Assembly (NCBI GenBank): GCA_021204285.1
Contig: JAJPZP010000199.1
Coordinates: 4,799-11,398, forward strand
Length of the DNA: 6,600 nucleotides
Reading direction: 5' to 3'
Source of the DNA: Lachnospiraceae bacterium
GTDB lineage: Bacteria > Bacillota > Clostridia > Lachnospirales > Lachnospiraceae
Shown here: positions 1-6,330 of the stretch, one piece after another
Position numbering within the stretch: position 1 is the stretch's first letter
Layout of the letters: each line of letters begins with the position of its first letter
Program-made: the position numbers and the translations under genes
Notes under the pieces: model-generated
Told to the model about the DNA's origin: nothing
Database searches by the model: none
Seen by the model: only the letters and a program-made list of their open reading frames with translations

Positions 1-255
1 CCGATGAATCATGAGCGGGGGATATGTCTTCGGCCGGCAGGGGTACTGGTCGGGGAGGCAAACCGGTACGAGAGCCATGTGATGCTGCTTCGTGGCGAGC
101 ATGTGATGAATTGTAAAAGTCTGATGAGTCTGCTGGCGTTTCCGGTCTGTCCGGGTGATGAGATCCGGATCGAGTGCGATGGCCCTGACGAGGAGCAGGC
201 GCTGGCTGGCGTGACAGCCTATCTTGCAAGCCTCGGGACAGCAGAAATTGAATGA
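1..255 (+). CDS. HPr-family phosphocarrier-like protein, 5' partial, active-site His replaced by Cys
   Basis: The product aligns by eye over nearly the whole HPr fold. The motif G-I-C-L-R-P-A-G (codons from 19) matches the HPr active site G-I-H-A-R-P-A. The segment N-C-K-S-L-M-S-L-L (codons near 108-134) matches the region around regulatory Ser46, and the acidic GDEIRIECDGPDEEQAL stretch matches the third strand and last helix. HPr normally accepts phosphate from enzyme I on His15; here that position is Cys (TGT, 25-27), so ordinary PTS phosphotransfer is not expected. The Ser46 equivalent is kept, so regulation by HPr kinase, as in Bacillus Crh (Gln at position 15), is a possible role (inference). 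The first in-window ATG (position 4) leaves only five residues before the active-site Gly, where HPr has about twelve. The frame is open to base 1, so the true start probably lies upstream. The stop is TGA at 253-255. Confidence 0.8.
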   Translation, partial: PMNHERGICLRPAGVLVGEANRYESHVMLLRGEHVMNCKSLMSLLAFPVCPGDEIRIECDGPDEEQALAGVTAYLASLGTAEIE

Positions 256-263
256 AAAGAGAC

Positions 264-304
264 AGGATGCGGTTTGCGGCAAGAGTCCGGAACTGCATTT
301 TGTT
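264..304 (+). terminator. Probable Rho-independent terminator of the HPr-like gene
   Basis: A hairpin can form nine bases after the HPr-like stop codon. Bases 267-274 pair with 291-298 (one G-T wobble). After a small internal bulge, 277-279 (CGG) pair with 287-289 (CCG) around a 7-base loop. The 3' arm runs into TTTT-G-TT (298-304). The T-tract is short and interrupted, so efficiency is uncertain. The position between the gene end and a new promoter fits termination. Confidence 0.45.
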
Positions 305-314
305 GAAAAAATTC

Positions 315-343
315 TTGACAGATTTTCCGAAATTTTATATTCT
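315..343 (+). promoter_or_regulatory. SigA-type promoter for the 445-1194 gene
   Basis: A perfect TTGACA -35 box (315-320) is followed after 17 bases by TATTCT (338-343), which matches TATAAT at four of six positions. Transcription would start near 350 and give a leader of about 95 bases. That leader contains a small inverted repeat, GGTCG at 369-373 and CGACC at 381-385, of unknown significance. The ribosome binding site GAGGAAG (431-437) lies seven bases before the ATG at 445. Apart from these elements and the upstream terminator, nothing is recognisable in 256-444. Confidence 0.6.
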
Positions 344-444
344 GGACTTGTCTTAAAAACAGATCAGAGGTCGAGATTTCCGACCAAATTACCCTGGTTA
401 TTCAGTTCTTATGACACGTTTGACAGCGATGAGGAAGTGAACGA

Positions 445-1194
445 ATGGATCTGAGTGAAGATATCTGGATGCTGAGAGAGATCTTTCAGCTTTCAAACCA
501 TGCCCTTCTGGGGATGGTGAACCAGCTGTTTGGTACGGCATATGAAGATACGGAGCCGATATGGCGGGAACAGGAAAGCAGAAGTGTATATCTGAGAATC
601 AGCGAGAAGGGACGTTATGTGTTTCAGGTACGCCGGATGGACGGATGTTTTCGGGTCAGCGCGGAGGAACAACGTTATGTGTTTGACTATGAAGGCCGGC
701 TGGATGGGATGGTTATTGAGATTCGCGAACCCCGTATTCTATATTTTGGAAAAGCGGAGGAAGAGCGGCGTGCAACGTTGGAATTCCCGGGAAAGGAGCG
801 GGTTACACTGAAGGTTCATACGCTCGGCCTGGAAGAATACTCGCCGGGAAGGCTGGAAGAACAGGGCCTGATTCTGTTTCTGCCATTTTTGTTTTACAGT
901 TTTGCGGGGAAGCAACGCAGGAGAAAGGAAGAGTGGGAACGTTTCCTGATTCATGATGTTGCCGGAGCCCTGGAACAGGGATTCCGGAAGGGAAGTCTGA
1001 CAGCCTTCGACCAGCAGCGAATGAAACAGCTTTGCCGTCATATGGCCTGGAAGTTGTTGTGCCGGGAGAGCTGGATGAGCGACGTCGGTAATCAGGAGAT
1101 GATTTTATATGCGCTGGAGGCGGATATTGATTTTCTTCGCAGAATCAGTGCGTCGGCTCCCCGGTCTGTACGGCCCCCTGGTTCAGCAGGATGA
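445..1194 (+). CDS. Hypothetical protein resembling a degenerate Rpn/PD-(D/E)XK transposase-like nuclease
   Basis: The 249-residue product is not confidently identified. Its architecture recalls the Rpn (recombination-promoting nuclease) / PD-(D/E)XK 'putative transposase' family common in Clostridia. An N-terminal helix has the form LSNHALLGMVNQLFG (16-30) followed by E-D-T-E-P. A central strand is G-R-Y-V-F-Q-V-R (56-63). Next comes an E-P-R-I-L-Y-F strand (95-101), then F-P-G-K plus E-E-Y-S and the hydrophobic L-I-L-F-L-P-F segment (142-148). Last is a helical C-terminus rich in Arg, Lys and Glu. In active members the central strand carries a catalytic Glu-x-Gln/Lys; here Q-V-R stands in that place, so nuclease activity is doubtful. 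There is no signal peptide or transmembrane segment, so it is probably cytoplasmic. Start ATG 445 is supported by GAGGAAG seven bases upstream and by its own promoter, which makes it a single-gene unit. The extreme C-terminus (Arg/Pro/Gly-rich) looks unnatural and may follow a frameshift near 1160. The family call is from pattern memory only. Confidence 0.55.
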   Translation: MDLSEDIWMLREIFQLSNHALLGMVNQLFGTAYEDTEPIWREQESRSVYLRISEKGRYVFQVRRMDGCFRVSAEEQRYVFDYEGRLDGMVIEIREPRILYFGKAEEERRATLEFPGKERVTLKVHTLGLEEYSPGRLEEQGLILFLPFLFYSFAGKQRRRKEEWERFLIHDVAGALEQGFRKGSLTAFDQQRMKQLCRHMAWKLLCRESWMSDVGNQEMILYALEADIDFLRRISASAPRSVRPPGSAG

Positions 1195-1238
1195 TGATAT
1201 ACAGTCGAGCGTAAGATGGCTCCACAGAAGGCCAAAAT

Positions 1239-1291
1239 TCACAGTTTGAACACAGATTTATCAATTTTTTCACACACTTGCCCGGTACAAT
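1239..1291 (+). promoter_or_regulatory. Possible regulated promoter of the exporter operon
   Basis: A good -10-like hexamer, TACAAT, lies at 1286-1291, about 65 bases before the supported GTG start. No acceptable -35 box occurs 16-18 bases upstream; that stretch is a T-run, AATTTT. Two copies of TTCACA (1239-1244 and 1269-1274), 30 bases apart and each followed within a few bases by TTG, flank the gap. A -10 without a -35 but with repeated upstream hexamers is typical of activator-dependent promoters, for example with OmpR/PhoB-type response regulators. That regulator assignment is inference. Confidence 0.35.
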
Positions 1292-1340
1292 AAACGCGAA
1301 AAATATGAGCGGCTATGCCGCGTACGCTGTGGAACAGTAT

Positions 1341-1347
1341 GAGGAGG
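1341..1347 (+). promoter_or_regulatory. Ribosome binding site that fixes the fusion-protein start at GTG 1356
   Basis: GAGGAGG lies eight bases before GTG 1356-1358 and is a near-perfect Shine-Dalgarno sequence. Two further-upstream in-frame candidates, TTG 1278 and ATG 1305, lack any such site. The TTG also lies upstream of the predicted transcription start. The adaptor therefore begins at 1356, with the sequence V/M-K-L-P-N-L-S-K. Confidence 0.75.
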
Positions 1348-1355
1348 ATTTTTCT

Positions 1356-1574
1356 GTGAAGCTACCCAATTTGTCAAAAACCACAAAAGAAGAAAAAGCT
1401 GCTCTGAAAGCAGAAAAGAAGGCGAAGAAACAGGCAGCGGAAGCCGAGAAGATGAAGGTGAAGAAGCCGGGGCTTGGATATAGGCTCAAAAAGCACAAAA
1501 AACTGCTCATTGTGCTCGGCGTTATTCTTGTCATTGCGGCGGTGCTGGGAATTCGCCAGTATATGCGATACTAG
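1356..1574 (+). pseudogene. N-terminal membrane-anchor part of the membrane fusion protein, cut off by an in-frame TAG
   Basis: This 72-residue reading frame holds a Lys/Ala-rich cytoplasmic segment (residues 8-49) and one hydrophobic transmembrane helix, LLIVLGVILVIAAVLGI (about 50-66). It ends ...Q-Y-M-R-Y-stop, with TAG at 1572-1574. The following codons, GCC AGA CAG ACG ATG, continue in the same frame into the fusion-protein body at 1587 with no other stop. HlyD/MacA-type adaptors normally have exactly this short cytoplasmic tail and single anchor at their N-terminus. The two frames are therefore best read as one gene of about 568 codons interrupted by an amber codon. A CAG to TAG or TGG to TAG change would explain it. 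As an independent product this fragment would be an unusual tiny lysine-rich membrane protein. Alternatives are sequencing error, readthrough, or translational coupling to an internal start. Confidence 0.7.
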
Positions 1575-1586
1575 GCCAGACAGACG

Positions 1587-3062
1587 ATGCTCACACAGAT
1601 GACACAGGTGGAGACCGTGCAGGTGACACAGCAGAACCTGATTGAGTCCATCAGCGTGACCGGGACGATCGCCAGCGCGGACGCCTGGGATGTGTCGACG
1701 ACCGCATCGGATGTTGAGGTGCTGGAGGTCAACTATGAGGTGGGCGACTATGTGAACGAGGGCGATGTCATCGTCGTGCTCGATACAACGGATCTGGAGC
1801 TCAAGCTGACGGAGGCACAGAACAGCCAGGCGCTCAGTGAATACAATGAGAACAAATCGATCGAGAACGCGCAGACGAACTATGATGAGGCCGTGACCGA
1901 CGGAACGGACGATTATCAGAAGGCACAGGAAAATCTGGAGGATGCGAAGGAAGCGCTCGCAGAGGCGGACGATGATCTGAATGACGCGTATGAAACCTTG
2001 AAGAAGCGGGAGAATGCTTATTCAGAGGCAAAGGATGCGCAGACTGCGGCCTACAACGCGTGGCAGGCGGCAGGCGGCACAACGGATCTGGATGAGTACG
2101 ATGCTTATGAATCGGCCTCTCTTGCAGTGAGCAATGCGGAGAGTGCTTATACGGAGGCGCATCAGCAGTATCTGCAGCTCAAGGAAGTCGACGACAACGC
2201 GGTGGACGCTTACGAATCTGCTGTAGAGGCGCTGGAGGATGCATCGACGCAGAATGATCGGAACATTTCCAGCGCTGCGGATTCTCTGGAACAGGCAGAA
2301 ATGGAACAGAAATACTCCAATGATTCCAGCGACCAGACGATCCAGAATTATCAGGAACAGATTGCGGACTGCACGGTGACAGCGCCGATCTCCGGTGTGA
2401 TTACGGCGATGAACGTTTCGGTGGGAGATACTTATACGACGGCGGGTTCAACGTTGTTCAGTGTCGCGGATAACGAGAATTTCATTGTGGAAGCCAGCGT
2501 GGATGAGTATGACATCAGCAGTATCGAGGAGGGCCAGACAGCGGCGGTGATCGTCGAGGCGATCGGAGAAGACGAGCTGCCGGTGACCGTGTCCTTTGTA
2601 TCCCCGACCGTGTCCAGTTCCACTATGGGCAGCTCGACCTACTCGATTGAGATCGCACTTGACGACGCCAACACCGATCTGCACATTGGTATGACAGCAA
2701 AAGTCAGTATCATCCTGGAGGCGGCCTATGACGTGCTGACCGTGCCCTACGACTGCATTACGACAGATGAGGATGGCAACTCCTGGGTGACGATCGACCA
2801 GAATGGCGAAGAGGTCGCGGTACAGGTCGAGACCGGTATGGAGGGCGACTACTATACTGAAATCTCCGGCGATGGCATCGACGAGACGACGATGGTCTAT
2901 TACAACACGATGATGGTGAATAATGAGGCTACCAGTTCCTCTTCTGACAGCTCCGACGCGTCCTTTAACTTTAACATGGGCGGCGGCATGACCGGCGGAG
3001 GAATGACCGGCGGCGGAGGCGGCATGCCCAGCGGCGGAGGCGGTATGGGCGGCGGCTTTTAG
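1587..3062 (+). CDS. Membrane fusion (periplasmic-adaptor type, MacA/HlyD family) protein, body lacking its membrane anchor
   Basis: This is the adaptor of an ABC exporter, expected to sit outside the membrane and contact the MacB-like permease. The first lipoyl half is at residues 43-66 (V-L-E-V-N-Y-E-V-G-D-Y-V-N-E-G-D). A long Ala/Glu/Asp-rich coiled coil covers about 72-258, with a Gly-Gly break near 163. The second lipoyl half is at 261-294 (C-T-V-T-A-P-I-S-G-V-I, then S-V-G-D). A beta-barrel region (about 298-378) and a membrane-proximal domain (about 380-440) follow. The end is a Ser-rich linker and a Gly/Met tail (464-491). The anchor and export signal are encoded in the same frame upstream (1356-1574) but separated by TAG. 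ATG 1587 has no Shine-Dalgarno sequence, so the start given here is only the first Met after the stop. The ATPase gene follows after 14 bases. Family assignment is firm; functional status is not. Confidence 0.85.
   Translation: MLTQMTQVETVQVTQQNLIESISVTGTIASADAWDVSTTASDVEVLEVNYEVGDYVNEGDVIVVLDTTDLELKLTEAQNSQALSEYNENKSIENAQTNYDEAVTDGTDDYQKAQENLEDAKEALAEADDDLNDAYETLKKRENAYSEAKDAQTAAYNAWQAAGGTTDLDEYDAYESASLAVSNAESAYTEAHQQYLQLKEVDDNAVDAYESAVEALEDASTQNDRNISSAADSLEQAEMEQKYSNDSSDQTIQNYQEQIADCTVTAPISGVITAMNVSVGDTYTTAGSTLFSVADNENFIVEASVDEYDISSIEEGQTAAVIVEAIGEDELPVTVSFVSPTVSSSTMGSSTYSIEIALDDANTDLHIGMTAKVSIILEAAYDVLTVPYDCITTDEDGNSWVTIDQNGEEVAVQVETGMEGDYYTEISGDGIDETTMVYYNTMMVNNEATSSSSDSSDASFNFNMGGGMTGGGMTGGGGGMPSGGGGMGGGF
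2976..3059 (+). repeat. Gly/Met-rich C-terminal tail of the fusion protein
   Basis: The last 28 codons encode repeats of the type G-G-G-M, with units G-G-G-M-T-G-G-G-M-T and G-G-G-G-M (residues 464-491). They use mostly GGC and GGA codons, giving an imperfect GGCGGN DNA repeat. Such glycine-methionine tails occur on Gram-positive MacA-like adaptors (recalled, not searched). They are likely disordered. Their role is unknown; flexibility or metal contact through Met is speculation. Confidence 0.8.
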
Positions 3063-3076
3063 TTCGGAGGTGTCGT

Positions 3077-3790
3077 ATGGCTGAAAATGAGAGAGAAGTA
3101 ATCATAGATCTTCGCGGCATTGTGAAGCGCTTCTATATCGGCATGCCGAATGAACTGGAGATCCTGCATGGCATTGATCTGCAGGTTCGCGACGGGGAGT
3201 TTGTCTCCATCGTGGGCGAGTCCGGTTCCGGAAAATCGACGATGATGAATATCATCGGGATTCTGGACCGGCCGACGGAAGGCGAGTACACACTCGAGGG
3301 CGTGGATGTTGCGCGGGCGAAGGATAAGGATCTTTCGCTCATCAGGAACAAGAAAATAGGCTTTGTTTTTCAAACCTACAATCTGATCAGCCGCACCAGC
3401 GCAATCAAGAATGTGGAACTTCCGATGCTGTACGCCGGTATAGGAAGGAAGGAGCGCCATGAGCGCGCGAAGGAGCTGCTGGCGATGGTTGGCATGGCGG
3501 AGCGCATGAGTCACAGCCCGGATGAGCTCTCCGGTGGACAGAAGCAGCGCGTGGCGATCGCGCGGGCCATGGGGAACGATCCCTCTATTATTCTGGCAGA
3601 TGAGCCGACCGGCGCTCTGGATTCCCAGACGGGACGCATGGTCATGGATATTTTTCACAAACTGAATGAAGAGCAGGGAAAAACGATCGTGCTGATCACG
3701 CACTCTCAGGAACTTGCGGAGGAGACACAGCGCATCGTGACGCTCAAGGATGGACGGATCATCGGCGAGAGGAGGGGTTCCGGATGCTGA
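3077..3790 (+). CDS. MacB/LolD-type ABC exporter ATP-binding protein
   Basis: This 237-residue ATPase powers the exporter at the cytoplasmic face. All motifs are intact: Walker [10 protein letters not shown] (47-55), Q-loop Gln99, signature L-S-G-G-Q (151-155), Walker B I-I-L-A-D-E-P (171-177, catalytic Glu176), D-loop near 181 and switch His209. The length and the spacing A-D-E-P-T-G-A-L-D are those of the MacB/LolD/FtsE group rather than of importer ATPases. Start ATG 3077 has GGAGGT (3066-3071) five bases upstream. It follows the fusion-protein stop by 14 bases and overlaps the permease gene, so the three genes are one operon. The substrate cannot be read from sequence; related exporters move peptides, macrolides or lipoproteins. 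Confidence 0.95.
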   Translation: MAENEREVIIDLRGIVKRFYIGMPNELEILHGIDLQVRDGEFVSIVGESGSGKSTMMNIIGILDRPTEGEYTLEGVDVARAKDKDLSLIRNKKIGFVFQTYNLISRTSAIKNVELPMLYAGIGRKERHERAKELLAMVGMAERMSHSPDELSGGQKQRVAIARAMGNDPSIILADEPTGALDSQTGRMVMDIFHKLNEEQGKTIVLITHSQELAEETQRIVTLKDGRIIGERRGSGC

Positions 3791-5073
3791 TCGGCGAAAA
3801 TATTATGCTGGCCCTGAACGGCCTGCGCGCGAATAAGATGCGTTCCATGCTGACAATGCTCGGTATTATTATCGGTATCGCGGCGGTGATCGCGATCATG
3901 ACACTGGGCGACTCAATCAGCGGTTCAGTGACAGACTCCATGTCTTCCATGGGCGCCAATAATATCACACTCGGCGTCTCTCAGAAGAGCACGACGGAGG
4001 AGACGACGGAGAGTGGTCTGACTTTCTCCTCGGGACCGCGTTTTACGGTCATGCAGGATGACGACTACATCTCAGATGAGATGCTTGACGACCTGATGGA
4101 ACGTTATTCGGACTACATCGACGGCTATGTACTGGAGGAGTCTGTCGGGAGCGGCACAGCGCAGGACGGGGATCTCTATGCCTATGTGTCAGCAACGGGA
4201 CTCAACGCGGATGGTATCGAAAATGAGGAACTGAACATCCTGGCCGGCCGGACGCTGACGGAGCAGGATCAGACGGAGGGCAGGAAGGTCTGCCTGGTGT
4301 CGGACCTCTTTGTGGACAATATGTTTGACAGCAACAATATGTCGGCGATCGGACAGACGGTCGACGTACTTTTCAGCGATCGCTATTATACCTATACGAT
4401 TGTGGGCGTCTACGAGTACGAGAGTACGTTCTCGTCCTCCTCGGATGAGGACACGGAGACGACGCTCTATCTGCCGCTTCTGACGGCCAGAGACCAGAAC
4501 CATACAACGACGGGCTACAGCCAGCTCACCCTGCTGATGAATACAAGCTCAGACGTCAACACGAGCGATTTCTGCGATACGCTGGAGACTTATCTGAACA
4601 ATCGGTATTATGCGGAAAATGAGAGCTACGAGATCAGCGCGACAAGCCTGGAGTCTGTGGTGGAGAGCCTGACGGAGATGCTCTCGACGATCACCCTGGC
4701 CATCTCGGCGATCGCGGCGATTTCCCTGCTGGTAGGCGGTATCGGCGTCATGAATATCATGCTCGTGTCCATCACAGAGCGGACGCGTGAGATTGGTACC
4801 CGTAAGGCACTGGGCGCGACGAACGGGTCGATCCGCTTCCAGTTTATCGTGGAGGCGATCGTGCTCTGTATCGTCGGCGGCATCATCGGTATTATCCTGG
4901 GGATTGCCCTTGCGACGGTGGCCATGAACTTCATGGGCTATTCGGTTACACCGTCCGTGACAGGCATTATCATATCGGTCAGCTTCTCGATTTTCATCGG
5001 CGTGTTCTTCGGCTATTATCCGGCGAACAAGGCGGCAAAGCTGAACCCGATCGACGCGCTGCGCTACGAATAA
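3784..5073 (+). CDS. MacB/FtsX-family ABC exporter permease
   Basis: The 429-residue protein has the MacB layout. There is a short cytoplasmic N-terminus and one transmembrane helix (about 22-42). A large extracytoplasmic domain (about 43-300) is rich in Ser, Thr, Asp and Glu. An FtsX-type domain with three helices follows (about 303-328, 355-380, 392-412). The conserved loop [14 protein letters not shown] (332-345) after the second helix and the ending P-I-D-A-L-R-Y-E are family hallmarks. It carries no fused ATPase; the separate subunit is encoded just upstream. The start overlaps the ATPase stop by seven bases, and GGAGGGG (3771-3777) lies six bases before the ATG, so translation is probably coupled. 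It likely dimerises and couples ATP hydrolysis to movement of the external domain (known for MacB). Confidence 0.95.
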   Translation: MLIGENIMLALNGLRANKMRSMLTMLGIIIGIAAVIAIMTLGDSISGSVTDSMSSMGANNITLGVSQKSTTEETTESGLTFSSGPRFTVMQDDDYISDEMLDDLMERYSDYIDGYVLEESVGSGTAQDGDLYAYVSATGLNADGIENEELNILAGRTLTEQDQTEGRKVCLVSDLFVDNMFDSNNMSAIGQTVDVLFSDRYYTYTIVGVYEYESTFSSSSDEDTETTLYLPLLTARDQNHTTTGYSQLTLLMNTSSDVNTSDFCDTLETYLNNRYYAENESYEISATSLESVVESLTEMLSTITLAISAIAAISLLVGGIGVMNIMLVSITERTREIGTRKALGATNGSIRFQFIVEAIVLCIVGGIIGIILGIALATVAMNFMGYSVTPSVTGIIISVSFSIFIGVFFGYYPANKAAKLNPIDALRYE

Positions 5074-5077
5074 GCGG

Positions 5078-5106
5078 TTGAATCAGGTCTGTTTTTGTGG
5101 TATGCT
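5078..5106 (+). promoter_or_regulatory. Possible SigA promoter with extended -10 for the NlpC/P60 gene
   Basis: TTGAAT (5078-5083), a 17-base spacer and TATGCT (5101-5106) lie just after the permease stop. A TG at 5098-5099 makes an extended -10 of the form TGGTATGCT. The predicted start near 5113 coincides with the first bases of the ribosome binding site GGAGGTG (5113-5119), so the leader would be only about 11 bases. No terminator separates this gene from the exporter genes, so transcription from upstream is also likely. Confidence 0.5.
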
Positions 5107-5123
5107 GAAGCTGGAGGTGCTTT

Positions 5124-6290
5124 ATGAGGATAAGTCGCAGAGAACTATGCGTTATCATATTGGCAGTGGCGCTGGCAGCGGGTTTTTCTGTCTCGGCGTC
5201 CAGCATCACCAGCATCCAGAAGCAGAAGGAACAGAACGAACAGGCGCTGTCGGAGATTCAGTCTGAGATCAGCAGCCTTGAGAGTCAGAAGAGCGAGCTC
5301 AGTAGTGAGGTCAGTAGTCTGAGTGATGAGCTGACGGAGATGATTCTGAACATTTCCGTGCTGGAGAGCGATCTTGATGATAAAGAGGTTGAGATCGAAG
5401 AGGCACAGGAGGACTATGAGGAAGCCAAAGCCACTGAGGAGAAGCACTACGAGTCCATGAAGCTCCGTATCCAGTATTTATACGAGGCGGGGCAGGAAAG
5501 CTATGTGGAGATGCTGCTGACTTCGGACAGCATCGCGGAACTGATCAATAAGGTAGATTACGCGGAGGAACTCCAGGAATATGACCGGAGGCTTCTGGAA
5601 GAATATCAGGAGGCGAAGGAGACTGTGGTCGCGCTGCAGGAGCAGCTTGAAGAAGAAAAAGCCGAACTTCTTGAGATGGAGGAACAGCTCGAGGAGGATA
5701 AAGCCAGTCTTGAGATGCTGATTGCTGAGAAGGAGAGCGAAATTGAGGATTTTGACAGTCAGCTGAGCGCGGCACAGACAAAGGCCAGCGAGTATCAGCA
5801 GAAGATCAAGGAGCAGGCGGCGCAGATCAAAAAATTGCAGCAGGAGGCGCAGAAGGCGTCCACTTCGACTTCCTCGAGCAGCAGTTCTTCGACCAGTTCG
5901 AGTTCGAGCAGTTCGAGCAGCAGCTCTGCAAGCGTGTCCGGGGGGACAGGTCTTGGTGCATCGATCGCTTCTTATGGCCTGAAATTTGTCGGGAATCCCT
6001 ATGTATATGGCGGGAACAGCCTGACGAACGGCACAGACTGTTCCGGTTTTGTTTATCTTGTGCATGCAAATTTTGGAATTTCAGTTCCGCGTAGCTCCAG
6101 TGCGCTGGCGTCAGGCGGCACAGCAGTCAGTGACGCAGACAAACAGCCGGGCGATGTGATCTGCTATTATGGACATGTAGGTATTTATATAGGAAATAAT
6201 CAGCTCGTACATGCCAGTACGGAAAGCACCGGTATCAAGGTTAGTAACATGTATTATCGAACGATTCGCTGTATTCGGAGATACTGGTAA
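5124..6290 (+). CDS. Secreted coiled-coil NlpC/P60 peptidoglycan endopeptidase (CwlO/PcsB-like)
   Basis: The product is 388 residues with four parts. A signal peptide (about 1-26) has R-R, a hydrophobic core and an S-A-S-like cleavage region. A long Glu/Gln/Leu-rich coiled coil (about 29-243) includes R-I-Q-Y-L-Y-E-A-G-Q-E-S-Y-V-E-M-L-L, the pattern conserved in PcsB/CwlO coiled-coil domains. A pure Ser/Thr linker of 23 residues spans 246-268. The C-terminal NlpC/P60 domain (about 277-388) has catalytic Cys306 in T-D-C-S-G-F, His351 in G-H-V-G-I-Y-I-G and His363 in V-H-A-S. NlpC/P60 enzymes cleave D-Glu to diamino-acid bonds in peptidoglycan stem peptides; all catalytic residues are present. 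In Bacillus and Streptococcus the related CwlO and PcsB are controlled through FtsEX, which belongs to the same permease superfamily as the MacB-like gene 50 bases upstream. A link here is inference. Start ATG 5124 follows GGAGGT by five bases. Confidence 0.92.
   Translation: MRISRRELCVIILAVALAAGFSVSASSITSIQKQKEQNEQALSEIQSEISSLESQKSELSSEVSSLSDELTEMILNISVLESDLDDKEVEIEEAQEDYEEAKATEEKHYESMKLRIQYLYEAGQESYVEMLLTSDSIAELINKVDYAEELQEYDRRLLEEYQEAKETVVALQEQLEEEKAELLEMEEQLEEDKASLEMLIAEKESEIEDFDSQLSAAQTKASEYQQKIKEQAAQIKKLQQEAQKASTSTSSSSSSSTSSSSSSSSSSSASVSGGTGLGASIASYGLKFVGNPYVYGGNSLTNGTDCSGFVYLVHANFGISVPRSSSALASGGTAVSDADKQPGDVICYYGHVGIYIGNNQLVHASTESTGIKVSNMYYRTIRCIRRYW
5859..5927 (+). repeat. Ser/Thr low-complexity linker tract
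   Basis: Twenty-three consecutive Ser or Thr codons (20 Ser, 3 Thr) join the coiled coil to the NlpC/P60 domain. The DNA is a TCG/AGC/AGT-rich repeat containing several TTCGAGCAG-like units, so it may vary in length between strains by slippage. Both the TCN and AGY serine codon families are used, which suggests selection for serine rather than one recent expansion of a single unit. Confidence 0.85.
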
Positions 6291-6300
6291 AAAAATGTGT

Positions 6301-6329
6301 TTGACAAAAGAGCTGTGTGTGTTTATTAT
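6301..6329 (+). promoter_or_regulatory. Strong SigA-type promoter for the lipoprotein gene
   Basis: TTGACA (6301-6306), a 17-base spacer and TATTAT (6324-6329) make a near-consensus vegetative promoter starting eleven bases after the NlpC/P60 stop. Transcription should begin near 6336, inside the 5' arm of the terminator hairpin. The leader would be about 63 bases, ending in the ribosome binding site AGAAGGAGG (6382-6390). Confidence 0.75.
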
Positions 6330-6330
6330 G

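Noticed and set aside
224..454. A 76-codon + strand frame across the intergenic region after the HPr-like gene
   Set aside because: It overlaps the HPr-like gene end, a terminator hairpin and a promoter, has no ribosome site and no recognisable protein pattern.
617..811. A 64-codon + strand frame inside the Rpn-like gene
   Set aside because: It lies wholly within the longer gene that has a promoter and ribosome site and shows no independent start signals.
1278..1355. Upstream extension of the fusion-protein start to TTG 1278 or ATG 1305
   Set aside because: TTG 1278 precedes the TACAAT box and would not be transcribed from it. Neither start has a Shine-Dalgarno sequence, while GTG 1356 has GAGGAGG at ideal spacing.
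1572..1574. TAG read as pyrrolysine or a reassigned sense codon
   Set aside because: TAG also ends the same gene at 3060-3062, other genes use TGA and TAA normally, and no supporting gene is in the window.
3059..3703. A 214-codon minus-strand frame opposite the ATPase gene
   Set aside because: The + strand ATPase has every ABC motif; the minus frame is a composition shadow without a ribosome site or recognisable domains.
5859..5927. CRISPR-like or tandem-repeat array
   Set aside because: The periodicity is codon-based Ser/Thr coding sequence within an intact gene, with no unique spacers.
5478..6065. A 195-codon minus-strand frame opposite the hydrolase
   Set aside because: It is the Leu/Arg-rich antisense of a Glu/Gln/Ser-rich coiled coil and linker, a known artefact; the + strand product has a signal peptide and catalytic triad.
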